Notes: generated by a model not told the origin, from the sequence alone. A stretch of 64,000 nt of DNA from Verrucomicrobiota bacterium (GCA_021325145.1 JAJPHR010000016.1:1-64000); one strand, 5' to 3'. Positions 1-8,238 are shown, counted from the first letter of the stretch. A program made the numbers and translations.

Positions 1-150
1 GGCAGATGGACTACTCCAATCGGAGGTTAATAATTCTGTTTAAAAGTGAATTTTACAGATGGGTCGCTGTGTTATGCTGGACTATGTTGGGTCATTTTCG
101 GTGGTTTCCGCGCCTAGGGGCATTCGTTCCGTTGCCTGACGCCGCGGAGG

Positions 151-1098
151 TCAATGGGTCATGAGGTAGAAGACGAGGTTGATGCCGAGGGGGTAGGCGC
201 GGGGTTCGGAGAAGAGTTTGAAGTAGGTCTCGTTCTCGCCTTCGCGTTCCCAGCCGTCGCCGGTGTCGGAGTTGTGGATGGCGAGGGCCATGATGCGTTG
301 CTTGTCGTCGAGCCAGGCGCGGACGTGCATCTCCTCGGAACCGGGGCCGCGCCAGGTGGAGGGCATGGATTCGGGGTCGTCGGGGTTGTAGTCGCGGAGC
401 CAGCGTTGGAGGGTGGGGACCTGGAGAGTTTTCATGGGACCGCGCAGGTCGAAGACGCAGTGGAAGAGGGGATGTTCCATGGGCAGTTCGCTCCAGGCGC
501 GGCCGGGGAGGACGTGTTTCATATGGTCTTCGCAGGTTTGCCAGGCGCGGTCGCCCCAGAAATCGTCGAGGAGGAGGACGCCGCCGTTGAGGAGGTATTG
601 GCGGAGGGCGCGGGCTTCGTCGTCGTTGAGGTCCATGCGCTCGGGGTGGGAGAGGAAGATGAAGGGGTATTGGGCGAGGTCGGCGTCGGTGAGGCGAATG
701 ACGCGGCCGTCGGGGTCGGTGGTGAGGGAGGTCATTTGCTGGAGACGCCAGGAGAGGTTGAGGTCGGCGTCGGGGTAGTCGTTGACCCAACCGAGCCAGC
801 CGGGGCCGTAAAAGCCATGGCGGTAAAGGATGCGGGTGAAGGTGAAGGTGTCCTGCTCGAAGCCGGGGGCGTTGGTCCAGGTGGGGGTGTCGGTGCTGTG
901 ATTGGCGGTTTCGCGGGCGGTGCGGACGGTGTCTTCGTTGACGAGTTCGCCGCCTTCGGTGCGGACGAGCGGGCCGGAATCGTCCTGGCCCCAGAAGCGG
1001 CCGCGGCCACCACCACCGCTGCGGAATTGTGCGAGGCAAAGGCCGAGCGAGAAAAGCACGATGGCGACGGATAGGAGGATTCGTCGCGAGGTGCGCAT
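151..1098 (-). CDS. Secreted DUF4159 domain protein
   Basis: A 315-residue protein whose biochemical role is not known. It starts with a signal peptide (two Arg at 5-6, hydrophobic core about 7-22, likely cleavage after LCLAQ), so it probably acts in the periplasm or at the membrane. A Gly/Arg-rich stretch follows at about 27-35. The centre matches the DUF4159 pattern: YPFIFLS at 144-150 and GGVLLLDDFWG at 172-182, which recall a glutamine-amidotransferase-like fold. DUF4159 genes are common in Verrucomicrobiota and Planctomycetota, often near MoxR/DUF58 genes; none are seen here. It is transcribed leftward with its stop close to the window edge. The first 150 bases carry no gene I can support. 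A long opposite-strand frame over it is an artefact of GC-rich third positions. Confidence 0.82.
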   Translation of the reverse strand: MRTSRRILLSVAIVLFSLGLCLAQFRSGGGGRGRFWGQDDSGPLVRTEGGELVNEDTVRTARETANHSTDTPTWTNAPGFEQDTFTFTRILYRHGFYGPGWLGWVNDYPDADLNLSWRLQQMTSLTTDPDGRVIRLTDADLAQYPFIFLSHPERMDLNDDEARALRQYLLNGGVLLLDDFWGDRAWQTCEDHMKHVLPGRAWSELPMEHPLFHCVFDLRGPMKTLQVPTLQRWLRDYNPDDPESMPSTWRGPGSEEMHVRAWLDDKQRIMALAIHNSDTGDGWEREGENETYFKLFSEPRAYPLGINLVFYLMTH

Positions 1099-1580
1099 GG
1101 GTTGATTGGGCGGCAGTGGAGGCAGTGCTGGATCGGCGCAGCGCGGCCAACCACAGACTCTCTATCGGATACGAAGGCGGGTTTGTCGAGTTGAAAGATG
1201 TGGTGGCGTGAGGGGTGAGTGCAGGTTGGCACCGCCGCCATTTTCTCCGCTCCCCGTTCAAGCGGGGAGAGGGAGTCGGCTGGCAGTATCAAGGCGCGCC
1301 TCTCGAGTGTGCAGTGAGAAGCAACAGCCGAAAAAAGGGCTGGGATAAAGTTGAATTCCGATGCGGGGCACACCAGTTGCTTAGCTGTAAGTGGCTCGCT
1401 GGAAGTAGTTTCCGAGCGAGAAAAACATTGAAATGTAAAAATTTGGCACAGATGAGGAATAACCCCCTCGATTACAATGGCTTAATGCCCTGTGAAACAG
1501 GCTTTTGGCGGCCTGTCCGCCGGAGCGCGGGGCGAATGACGATGACGAAAGTGTCAATTAATTTGGCAAACTTGCACTAA
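1099..1580. other. Intergenic, divergent promoter region, no gene
   Basis: A 482-base spacer between the leftward DUF4159 gene and the rightward HEAT-repeat gene, so it must hold both promoters. Short frames in it have no recognisable protein character. The part from about 1400 to 1570 is clearly more AT-rich than its surroundings, which fits a promoter for the operon starting at 1581. I see no convincing sigma-54 or operator motif. Confidence 0.5.
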
Positions 1581-3005
1581 ATGCTCTGGTGGAAAATACA
1601 ACGCCTTAAGTCGAAGGACCCGAAGATCCGGCTGGCCATCGTCCAGGAAATGGCCGCGTACGGCGGGCGATCCGCCCTGAGCCAGGTGGCGGAGGCGTTG
1701 AAGGACGAGGACACGGAAGTCCGAGCCGCCGCCGCCAAAGGTCTGGGCAGGCTCCGAGACGAACAAGCACTGGCGCCGTTGCTTTCGGCACTGACCGACC
1801 GCAAATACGAAGTCCGTCTGGCCGCCACCCAGGCGCTTCGTGAGCTGGGCGACCCGCGGGCCATTGATGCGCTGTTTCACGTGTTGCGGGACGAAAGCCA
1901 TCTCGTTCGCTGGCATGCGGCCGGCGCGTTGAGCGCGCTCGGCTGGCGGCCCAGAAGCGATACGGATTTCATTCTGCGTTCCGTGGCGATGGGGCAACAT
2001 GAAGCCGCGGCCAGTTATGGCAGCAATTCCGTGGACGTCCTGATTCAGGCGCTGGAGGACTTGTCCTGTCCCAAGCGCAACGAAATTGCGATCGCTCTCG
2101 GCAAGACCGGCGAGAGTCGCGCGGTCAAGCCGCTGGAAGCCGCCCTGAAAGACAACGACAGCCATGTGCGCGTTGCGGCCGTGGAGGGCCTCAGTCACCT
2201 CGGCGTGCCTGAATCCGCCGATGCCTTGCTGCGCAGCCTCGCGGACACGGATTCCCGCGTCCGTGCGGCGGCCATCGAAGCGCTGGGCCGCATGGGTGAT
2301 GTGCGCATCGTCGAGCCGATCGCGAACTCGCTCATTCGCGATGAGTCCTGGGATGTCCGCAAGCTTGCGGTCGAGGCGCTCGGGCGGATTCGCGTGGAGC
2401 GCGTGACCGATCTTCTTTGCCAGGCGCTCAACGACCACGACCATGACGTGCGCCAAACTGCCGCCGTCTCGCTGGGCCAGGTTCCCGACCCGCGTTCCAT
2501 TGGCCCGCTGGTGCTTGCGCTCAAGGATGAGAACAGTTCGGTGCGGCAAGCCGCCAAGGCTTCCCTGCGCCAGATCGACCGGCAATGGGAGCTTTCGGAA
2601 GGCGCGCGTCTGGTGATCCCGCAATTGGAAGCGGCGGTCAACCATCGGGAATATTGGGTGGCCCAATCCGCCGCCGACACGCTGGCCAAGATCAACGACA
2701 TGCGCCAGCGCGAGTTGGAAAACTCCGCCTTCAACGACCCCGCCCGGCAGCGCACGACCCGGGCCATTGCCATCCTGAGCGACACCTTGCGCGACATCGA
2801 CCGTGATTTGCGCCAGGCCGCGGCGGAAGCGCTCGGACGGATTGTGGACGACCGTGTGGTGGCGCCGCTGGTTTCCGCCCTGGATGACCGCGATGAATGG
2901 GTGGGCCGCGCGGCCGCGCTCGCGTTGAACCACCTTAATTGGGTGCCCGCGCCGGACGACAATCGCCGTGCCGAGAAACTGAAAACCCTCATGTATAAAT
3001 CCTGA
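1581..3005 (+). CDS. HEAT-repeat (PBS-lyase type) scaffold protein
   Basis: A 474-residue protein made almost entirely of about 30-residue HEAT/PBS-lyase repeats. Each contains a variant of 'D.R..VR.AAAEALGRL.D.RA..PL..AL'; good examples are near residues 35-60, 66-90, 185-215, 217-245 and 415-445. Such alpha-solenoids bind other proteins; nothing indicates catalysis. There is no signal peptide or membrane segment, so it should be cytoplasmic. It is the first gene of a four-gene unit: its TGA overlaps the ATG of the response regulator (TGATG at 3003-3007), implying translational coupling. By context it is probably a scaffold or regulatory partner of the downstream receiver and phosphotransfer-like proteins; this is inference. 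The ATG at 1581 is the first in frame. Confidence 0.85.
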   Translation: MLWWKIQRLKSKDPKIRLAIVQEMAAYGGRSALSQVAEALKDEDTEVRAAAAKGLGRLRDEQALAPLLSALTDRKYEVRLAATQALRELGDPRAIDALFHVLRDESHLVRWHAAGALSALGWRPRSDTDFILRSVAMGQHEAAASYGSNSVDVLIQALEDLSCPKRNEIAIALGKTGESRAVKPLEAALKDNDSHVRVAAVEGLSHLGVPESADALLRSLADTDSRVRAAAIEALGRMGDVRIVEPIANSLIRDESWDVRKLAVEALGRIRVERVTDLLCQALNDHDHDVRQTAAVSLGQVPDPRSIGPLVLALKDENSSVRQAAKASLRQIDRQWELSEGARLVIPQLEAAVNHREYWVAQSAADTLAKINDMRQRELENSAFNDPARQRTTRAIAILSDTLRDIDRDLRQAAAEALGRIVDDRVVAPLVSALDDRDEWVGRAAALALNHLNWVPAPDDNRRAEKLKTLMYKS

Positions 3006-4132
3006 TGTCCGAGCCAGCTCAAAAATTAAAGAAGGTCCTCTTCGTGGACGATAATTTCCAGTTCCTGGAGATGATCGAGCGCGTCATGGGCGAATGGAGC
3101 AAAGGCGAATGGCAAATATTCCTCGCGCAGAACAGCGGCAAAGCGCTGCTTCTCCTCCAGGAACATGCCATCGATCTGGCCGTCGTGGACATCCAGATGC
3201 CGGTCGTGGATGGCGTCCAATTCCTCGCGTTGCTGCATCGGAAGTATCCGAACATCCAAAAGGTGACGCTCAGCGCCTACGCGGATGACGCCTCGCGCGC
3301 CGCGTGTTTGAACCACGGCGCGGAACTTTTCCTTGAGAAACCGCGCAACCCCGGCGACCTGGAAATTATTTTTGGCACCCTGCGCGAATTGGCGCGCCAG
3401 GAACACGTGGCCACCGGCTTCCGCGGCGTGCTTCGCCAGGTCAGCCTCGAGGACGTGATCCAAATGGAGTGTCTGAACAAAAACTCCTCCATTCTGGAAG
3501 TCGCCGCTGGAACCTGGCAGGGCAAAATTTTCGTGCTGGATGGGGCCATCATTCATGCGGAAGCCGGCGACCGAAACGGCGAAGCTGCGTTGAACCGGAT
3601 TCTTTCGCTTAAAGGCGGCGAGTTCAATCTACGTCCGTTTGCCGAACCATCCCAGCGGAGCATCGATGGCGCATGGGAATTCCTCCTCATGGAAGCCGCC
3701 CGTGTCCGGGATGAAAACGCCGAGACCGCCCGTGAAGCAGCCGCATCGGCTGAGCCGTCGGCGCCCGCCGCGCCCGCCGCTCCCGCCATGCCGAAGCCCG
3801 CGCCGCCCACGCGGGCGCCGATGCTGCCGCCCGCGCCCAGCGTATCCGTGCCGTCAGCGATTGGAAAGTCGTCCCGGATTGACGAATTGATCATCTGCAC
3901 CCCGAAGGGCGAGGTTCTGTATGAATGGAAATGTGGCAGCGCCAATGACCGCATTGGCTTCCTGGAATTCCTTTCCCAAAAATCCACGCAACTCGGCGAA
4001 GGACTCAACCTCGGCCCGTTTGACCGCCTGGAAATGGAAGGCGAGCGTCACCGTGTCATCGCCCAGATTAAATCCGATCGCGGGCTCTTTGTTCGCGCCA
4101 CCAAAGGACTGGCCGCCGCCACGCCGACATGA
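3005..4132 (+). CDS. Response regulator: receiver + DUF4388 + roadblock-like domain
   Basis: A 375-residue cytoplasmic signalling protein. Residues 10-125 form a receiver domain with the acidic pair D15-D16, phospho-acceptor D62 (VVDIQMPVVDG), S90 and K112 (EKP), so it should accept a phosphoryl group. Residues about 139-225 resemble DUF4388 (PATAN): GFRGVLRQVSLEDVIQM, then GKIFVLDGAIIHAE. This domain is known from gliding and exopolysaccharide regulators. An Ala/Pro-rich linker of roughly 45 residues leads to a C-terminal domain (about 292-368) that looks like a roadblock/LC7 fold; that last call is weak. There is no DNA-binding domain, so output is probably through protein contact. The start codon overlaps the HEAT gene's stop. 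The adjacent ChpT-like gene is the obvious candidate phosphate donor. Confidence 0.85.
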   Translation: MSEPAQKLKKVLFVDDNFQFLEMIERVMGEWSKGEWQIFLAQNSGKALLLLQEHAIDLAVVDIQMPVVDGVQFLALLHRKYPNIQKVTLSAYADDASRAACLNHGAELFLEKPRNPGDLEIIFGTLRELARQEHVATGFRGVLRQVSLEDVIQMECLNKNSSILEVAAGTWQGKIFVLDGAIIHAEAGDRNGEAALNRILSLKGGEFNLRPFAEPSQRSIDGAWEFLLMEAARVRDENAETAREAAASAEPSAPAAPAAPAMPKPAPPTRAPMLPPAPSVSVPSAIGKSSRIDELIICTPKGEVLYEWKCGSANDRIGFLEFLSQKSTQLGEGLNLGPFDRLEMEGERHRVIAQIKSDRGLFVRATKGLAAATPT

Positions 4133-4148
4133 AACGGACACCCTACCC

Positions 4149-4499
4149 ATGAGAGAAAACCTCCATAGTTGGCTCACTGAAAAGATGAAAGTCCCGGGGA
4201 TCCTCGCGTGCGGATTGCGCGCGCCCGACCGCAAGACGTTTACGCGCAGCGCATCCGTCCAATTCACCCCCGCGGCCCTCGAATACGCCTGCCGTTGCCT
4301 GACGGACACGTTCCACGTCCTGCGCGCCAATCAATTCCCCGCGGGACTCGTCCGCTGGGTCTATGCAAATTATTTTGTCTATGGCTCGATCCGTCAGGAT
4401 GGCATTTGCTTCGCCGTCCTTGCCCGTCGTGAAGGGCCGGGTCTTGAGCCTGCCGACTTGGAGAACATCATCGCCGAGTTCCAAAACTTGCAAGCCTGA
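4149..4499 (+). CDS. Small roadblock/LC7-like protein
   Basis: A 116-residue protein starting MRENLHSWL, 16 bases after the regulator's stop; an upstream in-frame extension overlaps the previous gene and is not needed. The pattern (a helix, a strand with GILACGLRAPD, a long helix around 38-60, then strands VYGSIRQDGICFAVLARR) resembles roadblock/LC7-type modules, which regulate small GTPases such as MglA through MglB in myxobacteria. The similarity is structural guesswork, not a signature match. It lies between a receiver protein that itself ends in a similar domain and a phosphotransfer-like gene, so it probably works in the same pathway, perhaps by pairing with the regulator's C-terminal domain. 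No GTPase gene is visible nearby. Confidence 0.7.
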   Translation: MRENLHSWLTEKMKVPGILACGLRAPDRKTFTRSASVQFTPAALEYACRCLTDTFHVLRANQFPAGLVRWVYANYFVYGSIRQDGICFAVLARREGPGLEPADLENIIAEFQNLQA

Positions 4500-4503
4500 G
4501 CTT

Positions 4504-5223
4504 ATGTTCGATTCCACCACTCATATTCCGGAAGCCGGCGAACACCGATTCGAGACTGTCCCGTTGTCCCCATTGGAAATTACGGGTGCAGTCAGCGCCA
4601 AGGTGATGCATGACCTTTCCAACTTGGTCAGCGGCATTGTTGGGAACGCCGAGTACGCTGCCCGAACGACCAACGACCCCGCCAGCCTGTTGAAAGCCGT
4701 CCAAGCCATCAGCAACGCCTCCAATGCGGCCGGCAAACTCCTTGGCCAATGCCTGCCGTTGCAACAGTCCATCTCCCAAGCCGTCATGCTGTACGACGTC
4801 AATGAAATGGCCGAGCGAATTGCGGAAGGCGCCGGGCTCACTCCCGGCTGGCGTTCAACCGTTCCCGCCGATCTCAGTGGCCAGATCAAAGTCCAGCCGC
4901 GCTGGCTGGCTGCCGCCATCTGGCAGATTGCCCGTGAAACCCAGGTTTCCCGCGGAGACATCGAATTCGCGTGCGGCCCCGCGGGCTTTCCGATCGCCTG
5001 GCACGGCCCGGTTCCAAACCCCGGCCGGCCGCTGAGCCTGTTCCAGATCACGCTTTGTTATCGCTCCGAGGAAATGCTCGTCTCCAGGGAATCGCCCGTC
5101 ACGCCCGAGCGTCCCGGACTGCTCGCGGCCTTCGAACTCATCCGCCGCTGCAAAGGCCAGCTCCAATCCCGCCCAAAACCTCCCGGCCGCCAGGAAATCT
5201 CTGTCCTCATTCCATTGGTTTAA
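4504..5223 (+). CDS. ChpT-like histidine phosphotransferase candidate (degenerate kinase)
   Basis: A 239-residue protein beginning four bases after the preceding stop. Residues 30-60 carry an H-box, VMHDLSNLVSGIVGNAE, with H37 placed as in histidine-kinase DHp helices. A second helix (about 62-85) could complete a helical hairpin. The C-terminal half has only a vestige of a kinase ATPase domain: a tail GLLAAFELIRRCKGQLQ...ISVLIPL like the end of HATPase domains, but no N, G1 or G2 box. That combination is the hallmark of ChpT/HPt-type phosphotransferases in Alphaproteobacteria, so phospho-relay to the receiver at 3005 is the likely role (inference). It has no sensor or membrane part. A remote relative of a true kinase that lost ATP binding is the alternative. 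Confidence 0.7.
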   Translation: MFDSTTHIPEAGEHRFETVPLSPLEITGAVSAKVMHDLSNLVSGIVGNAEYAARTTNDPASLLKAVQAISNASNAAGKLLGQCLPLQQSISQAVMLYDVNEMAERIAEGAGLTPGWRSTVPADLSGQIKVQPRWLAAAIWQIARETQVSRGDIEFACGPAGFPIAWHGPVPNPGRPLSLFQITLCYRSEEMLVSRESPVTPERPGLLAAFELIRRCKGQLQSRPKPPGRQEISVLIPLV

Positions 5224-5313
5224 AAGGGTGCATCGCAACTCTGCCATAGAGTCGGACCATTCTTCATCCTGCATCCCGCATCGCAATTTGGCACATAACG
5301 TCTCAAGGGGGGT

Positions 5314-5421
5314 CCAGACCCGTGACACCGTGACAACCCAGTAAAGACGGGCCTTTTCTAAAGTGCCACCCGTGACACGACCCGTGACAACCCGTGACAT
5401 TTGCCGCCCGACCCGTGACAA
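5314..5421. repeat. 108-bp dispersed repeat, copy 1
   Basis: Matches 26247-26354 over 108 bases with three differences by eye. It is built around five ACCCGTGACA-like direct repeats, so it may itself be a decayed small tandem array. Both copies lie between genes. Confidence 0.85.
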
Positions 5422-5432
5422 GCATTGCCCCT

Positions 5433-5466
5433 AAATCGTCCTCGTCCTCGCCGTCGTCCTCGGTCC
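5433..5466. repeat. CTCGTC-rich dispersed tract
   Basis: Starts AAATCGTCCTCGTCCTCG and ends CCTCGGTCC. The same tract, with different internal unit numbers, occurs at 26451, 26657, 26911, 27160 and 27365, and on the other strand at 41328-41367. All seven are intergenic. Confidence 0.75.
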
Positions 5467-5671
5467 GAAGACTGGGCGCGCCTGCCGCACCGGCTAATGC
5501 AACCCAGGCCACCGCACACAGACCAGCAGCAATCAGCCATCCTCGAAAAGCCCGCTGGCGTTTAGCCCGTCACATCGTCCATGCGTGCCAGTTTTCGGCC
5601 GCAATTCGGTCCTTCTGCCGCCGTATTTCTTTGCCCCTTCAAGCCTTTGTTGTTAATTACACGGCTTGCCA

Positions 5672-6958
5672 ATGAACATCTTGGACGAACTGGAATGGCG
5701 CGGCTTGATCGCCGATTGCACAGACAAAGACGAACTGGTTAAGCGGCTTGGCTCGGCTCCGCTCGTGTTGTATTGCGGTTTCGATCCCACGGCGGACAGC
5801 CTTCACGTCGGCAATCTCGTGCCGCTGCTCGCGTTGCGCCGTTTCCAGACGTTCGGCCATCATCCCATCGCGGTTGCGGGCGGAGCGACCGGTTCCATCG
5901 GCGACCCGAGCGGCAAAACCGCCGAACGGCAGCTTCTCACGAAGCAAGTGCTCGATGCAAACATCGCGTTCGTTAAGGAGCAACTCCGCCGCTTGCTCGA
6001 TTTCGAGACGAAAACGAACCCCGCTCGATTGGTGGACAATGCCACGTGGACCGAGCCGGTCAGTTACCTCGAGTTCCTGCGTGACATCGGCAAATATTTT
6101 TCCGTGAACCAGATGGTGGCCAAGGAAAGTGTGCGCGCCCGCATGGAAGATCGCGAAGCCGGCATCAGTTACACCGAGTTCAGCTACATGCTGCTTCAGG
6201 CGTTTGACTTTTATCATTTGCGCAAGGAATACAACTGCGAGCTGCAAATCGGCGGCAGTGACCAATGGGGCAACATCACCGCCGGCATCGATCTTTGTCG
6301 CAAGAAACTCGGCGCGCCCGTCTTTGGGCTGACGCTGCCGCTCATCACCAATGCCGACGGCAGCAAGTTTGGCAAGAGCGTGGCCGGCGCGATCTGGGTC
6401 GATCCTAAAAAGACCAGCGTTTATCGCTTTTACCAGTTCTGGATTCGCACCGATGACCGCGATGTGATCCGTTACCTGAAATATTTCACCTTTCTTACCC
6501 GCGAAGAAATCGCCGCGCTTGAACAGCAGCACACTACCAAACCCGAGGCTCGCGACGCTCACAAGGCGCTCGCCAGGGCCATGACCGACCTGGTCCATGG
6601 CCCCAACGCCACCGCCGAGGCCATCCGCGCCAGCGAAATTTTATTCGGCGGCGAACTGGCAGGCATTTCGGAAGCGACCTTCAACGACATCGTCGGTGAA
6701 GTGCCGACGAAAGAGATCGGGAAAGACAAACTTGAAGGCGCGGGTTCGCCGTTGGTCGAGTTGATCGTGCATGCCGGGCTTTGTCCGTCCAAAGGCCAGG
6801 CGCGCAAAGACATCGAAGGCGGCGGCGTGTACGTGAACAACGTCCGCGAAACCAGTTTCCAACGCGCCATCACCGCCAACGACCTGCTTTTCGGCAAACA
6901 CCTTCTCCTGCGCAAAGGCAAACGCAATTACGTTGTCCTGACCGCCCAGGCTTCCTAG
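5672..6958 (+). CDS. tyrS: Tyrosyl-tRNA synthetase
   Basis: Charges tRNA-Tyr with tyrosine using ATP in the cytoplasm. The 428-residue length is normal for the bacterial class Ic enzyme. The N-terminal catalytic domain has CGFDPTADSLHVGN (the HIGH motif is HVGN at 45-48), GGATGSIGDPSGK, and the KMSKS equivalent KFGKS at 232-236. The C-terminal part (from about 355) carries an S4 RNA-binding domain (GLCPSKGQARKDIEGGGVYVNN). I chose the ATG at 5672 giving MNILDELEWRG, the usual start; an in-frame TTG two codons upstream is less likely. It stands alone, with repeats on both sides. Assignment is secure. Confidence 0.97.
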   Translation: MNILDELEWRGLIADCTDKDELVKRLGSAPLVLYCGFDPTADSLHVGNLVPLLALRRFQTFGHHPIAVAGGATGSIGDPSGKTAERQLLTKQVLDANIAFVKEQLRRLLDFETKTNPARLVDNATWTEPVSYLEFLRDIGKYFSVNQMVAKESVRARMEDREAGISYTEFSYMLLQAFDFYHLRKEYNCELQIGGSDQWGNITAGIDLCRKKLGAPVFGLTLPLITNADGSKFGKSVAGAIWVDPKKTSVYRFYQFWIRTDDRDVIRYLKYFTFLTREEIAALEQQHTTKPEARDAHKALARAMTDLVHGPNATAEAIRASEILFGGELAGISEATFNDIVGEVPTKEIGKDKLEGAGSPLVELIVHAGLCPSKGQARKDIEGGGVYVNNVRETSFQRAITANDLLFGKHLLLRKGKRNYVVLTAQAS

Positions 6959-7000
6959 CGCGACGAAAGGTCAGGGTGGATTCAAGAACCCACGCAACCT

Positions 7001-7072
7001 GTAGCAGCCGACGTGAGAAGGCTCCAGCCTCTCTGAAAACGAAACCAGAGCCTCTTCATGTCGGCTGCCACG
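7001..7072. repeat. GCAGCCGAC-type inverted repeat (REP-like), paired arms
   Basis: Arms at 7004-7024 and 7048-7068 are near-perfect inverted copies of a sequence starting GCAGCCGACGTGAG. Relatives lie at 19469, 23311 (single arms) and 38084-38154 (paired). The hairpin sits directly after tyrS and before the next start, so it may also act as a transcription stop. Confidence 0.75.
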
Positions 7073-7101
7073 AGTGCGTTGGTTTTGGCATTGCGCGTTG
7101 C

Positions 7102-8238
7102 GTGCCGGTTCTTTGGTTATGGTTGGTCGCAGTCGCTTTCGTTTCCGGGTTTGACGCCCGCGCCCACGAACCCAGCAAGAGCTACCTCAATCTCATTGCC
7201 ACCAACGAGCAGATCAGCGGGCAATGGGACATCCCGCTCAAGGATTTGCAAACTGTCGTTCCGCTCGATGTGGACAAAGATGGATTCGTGACCCGTGAGG
7301 AACTTGAGAGCGGATATGGCAACGTTCTCGTTTATGCCCGGGCGCATTTGAAGATCAACTCGCAGGCGCAACAAGGCGCATTGCGCTTTACCGACCCCGA
7401 ACCGACCGTGGCGGACTTTTCCGACGGAACATATCTGGAACTTCCGTTTGTCGTGGACGGGTTGTCGCAGCCGCAGACTTTGGAACTGGATTACCGGCTG
7501 TTTTTCGAAACCAACTCGCTCCATCGCGGCCTGCTGCGCCTCGAAGCCGGTGGCAAAACGCAATCAGCCGTCTTCAGTCCGGACCGTCCGGTTCAACGAA
7601 TCGAATTGGGCGAAGCCAATGCGGGCGGGCAGTTTCTCACTTTTCTTAAAGAAGGCGTCCATCACATCTGGACCGGTTACGACCACATCCTCTTTTTACT
7701 CGCACTGTTGCTCCCCGCGGTGCTTCAACGCGAGCCCGATGGCTGGCGCGGAGTGACTGAGTTTCGCCCGGCATTGTTAAATGTCGTCAAGATCGTCACT
7801 GCGTTTACCGTGGCGCACTCCATTACGCTTAGTCTGGCGACACTCCACTGGGTGCAATTGCCATCGCGTTTGACGGAATCGTCCATCGCCGCGTCGGTTG
7901 TTCTGGCCGCGACGAACAATATCCGGCCCATGGTCCGCGAGCGAGGTTGGATGGTGGCGTTCGCTTTTGGACTGATCCATGGCTTCGGTTTTGCCAACGC
8001 GCTCTCCGAACTCGGCCTGACGCACGGCACGTTGTTGCTGACCCTGGTGGGCTTCAACCTCGGCGTGGAAATCGGTCAACTTTGCATTGTGGCCGTGTTC
8101 TTTCCGGTCGCCTATGGAGCACGCGGCTCGTGGTGGTATCAAAAACCAGTGCTTGGCTTCGGTTCAGCCTTGATCATTCTAGTCGCTGGAACGTGGCTGG
8201 TGGAACGCGTCTGGAATCTCAAAATGTTGCCGTTTTAA
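7102..8238 (+). CDS. HupE/UreJ-family membrane protein
   Basis: A 378-residue protein of the HupE/UreJ_2 group, integral membrane proteins linked in other bacteria to nickel or cobalt handling, though many members are unassigned. I place the start at GTG 7102 because it gives a clean signal peptide (MPVLWLWLVAVAF...ARA) before HEPSKSYLNL, a typical mature N-terminus of the family. The open frame extends further upstream into tyrS, but that extension has no protein character. An ATG at 7058 is in another frame. The soluble N-terminal half (about 27-175) includes an EF-hand-like DVDKDGFVTREEL. It is followed by HHIWTGYDHILFLLALLLP, the family motif with likely metal-binding His, and about six to seven membrane helices. 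A lone gene, convergent with phoH. Confidence 0.85.
   Translation: MPVLWLWLVAVAFVSGFDARAHEPSKSYLNLIATNEQISGQWDIPLKDLQTVVPLDVDKDGFVTREELESGYGNVLVYARAHLKINSQAQQGALRFTDPEPTVADFSDGTYLELPFVVDGLSQPQTLELDYRLFFETNSLHRGLLRLEAGGKTQSAVFSPDRPVQRIELGEANAGGQFLTFLKEGVHHIWTGYDHILFLLALLLPAVLQREPDGWRGVTEFRPALLNVVKIVTAFTVAHSITLSLATLHWVQLPSRLTESSIAASVVLAATNNIRPMVRERGWMVAFAFGLIHGFGFANALSELGLTHGTLLLTLVGFNLGVEIGQLCIVAVFFPVAYGARGSWWYQKPVLGFGSALIILVAGTWLVERVWNLKMLPF

Larger units (their letters stand above)
5224..5671. other. Intergenic with dispersed repeats, tyrS upstream region
   Basis: A 448-base spacer without a supportable gene. It contains a 108-base repeat (5314-5421) shared with 26247-26354 and a CTCGTC-rich tract (5433-5466) shared with several other sites in the window. 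The remaining 200 bases before the tyrS start should include its promoter. No T-box-like leader is recognisable. Confidence 0.6.

Noticed and set aside
154-1074. Long rightward frame of 306 codons over the DUF4159 gene
   Set aside because: Gly/Val/Glu-rich composition typical of an antisense GC-rich frame; the opposite strand has a signal peptide and family motifs.
1558-1578. TTGGCAAACTTGCA as a sigma-54 promoter
   Set aside because: GG to GC spacing is too short for the -24/-12 pattern.
5314-5421. ACCCGTGACA direct repeats read as a small CRISPR or iteron array
   Set aside because: Spacing irregular, no spacers and no replication initiator nearby.
7058-7291. Alternative start MSAATSALVL for the HupE-like gene
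   Set aside because: It is in another frame; GTG 7102 gives a proper signal peptide in the correct frame.
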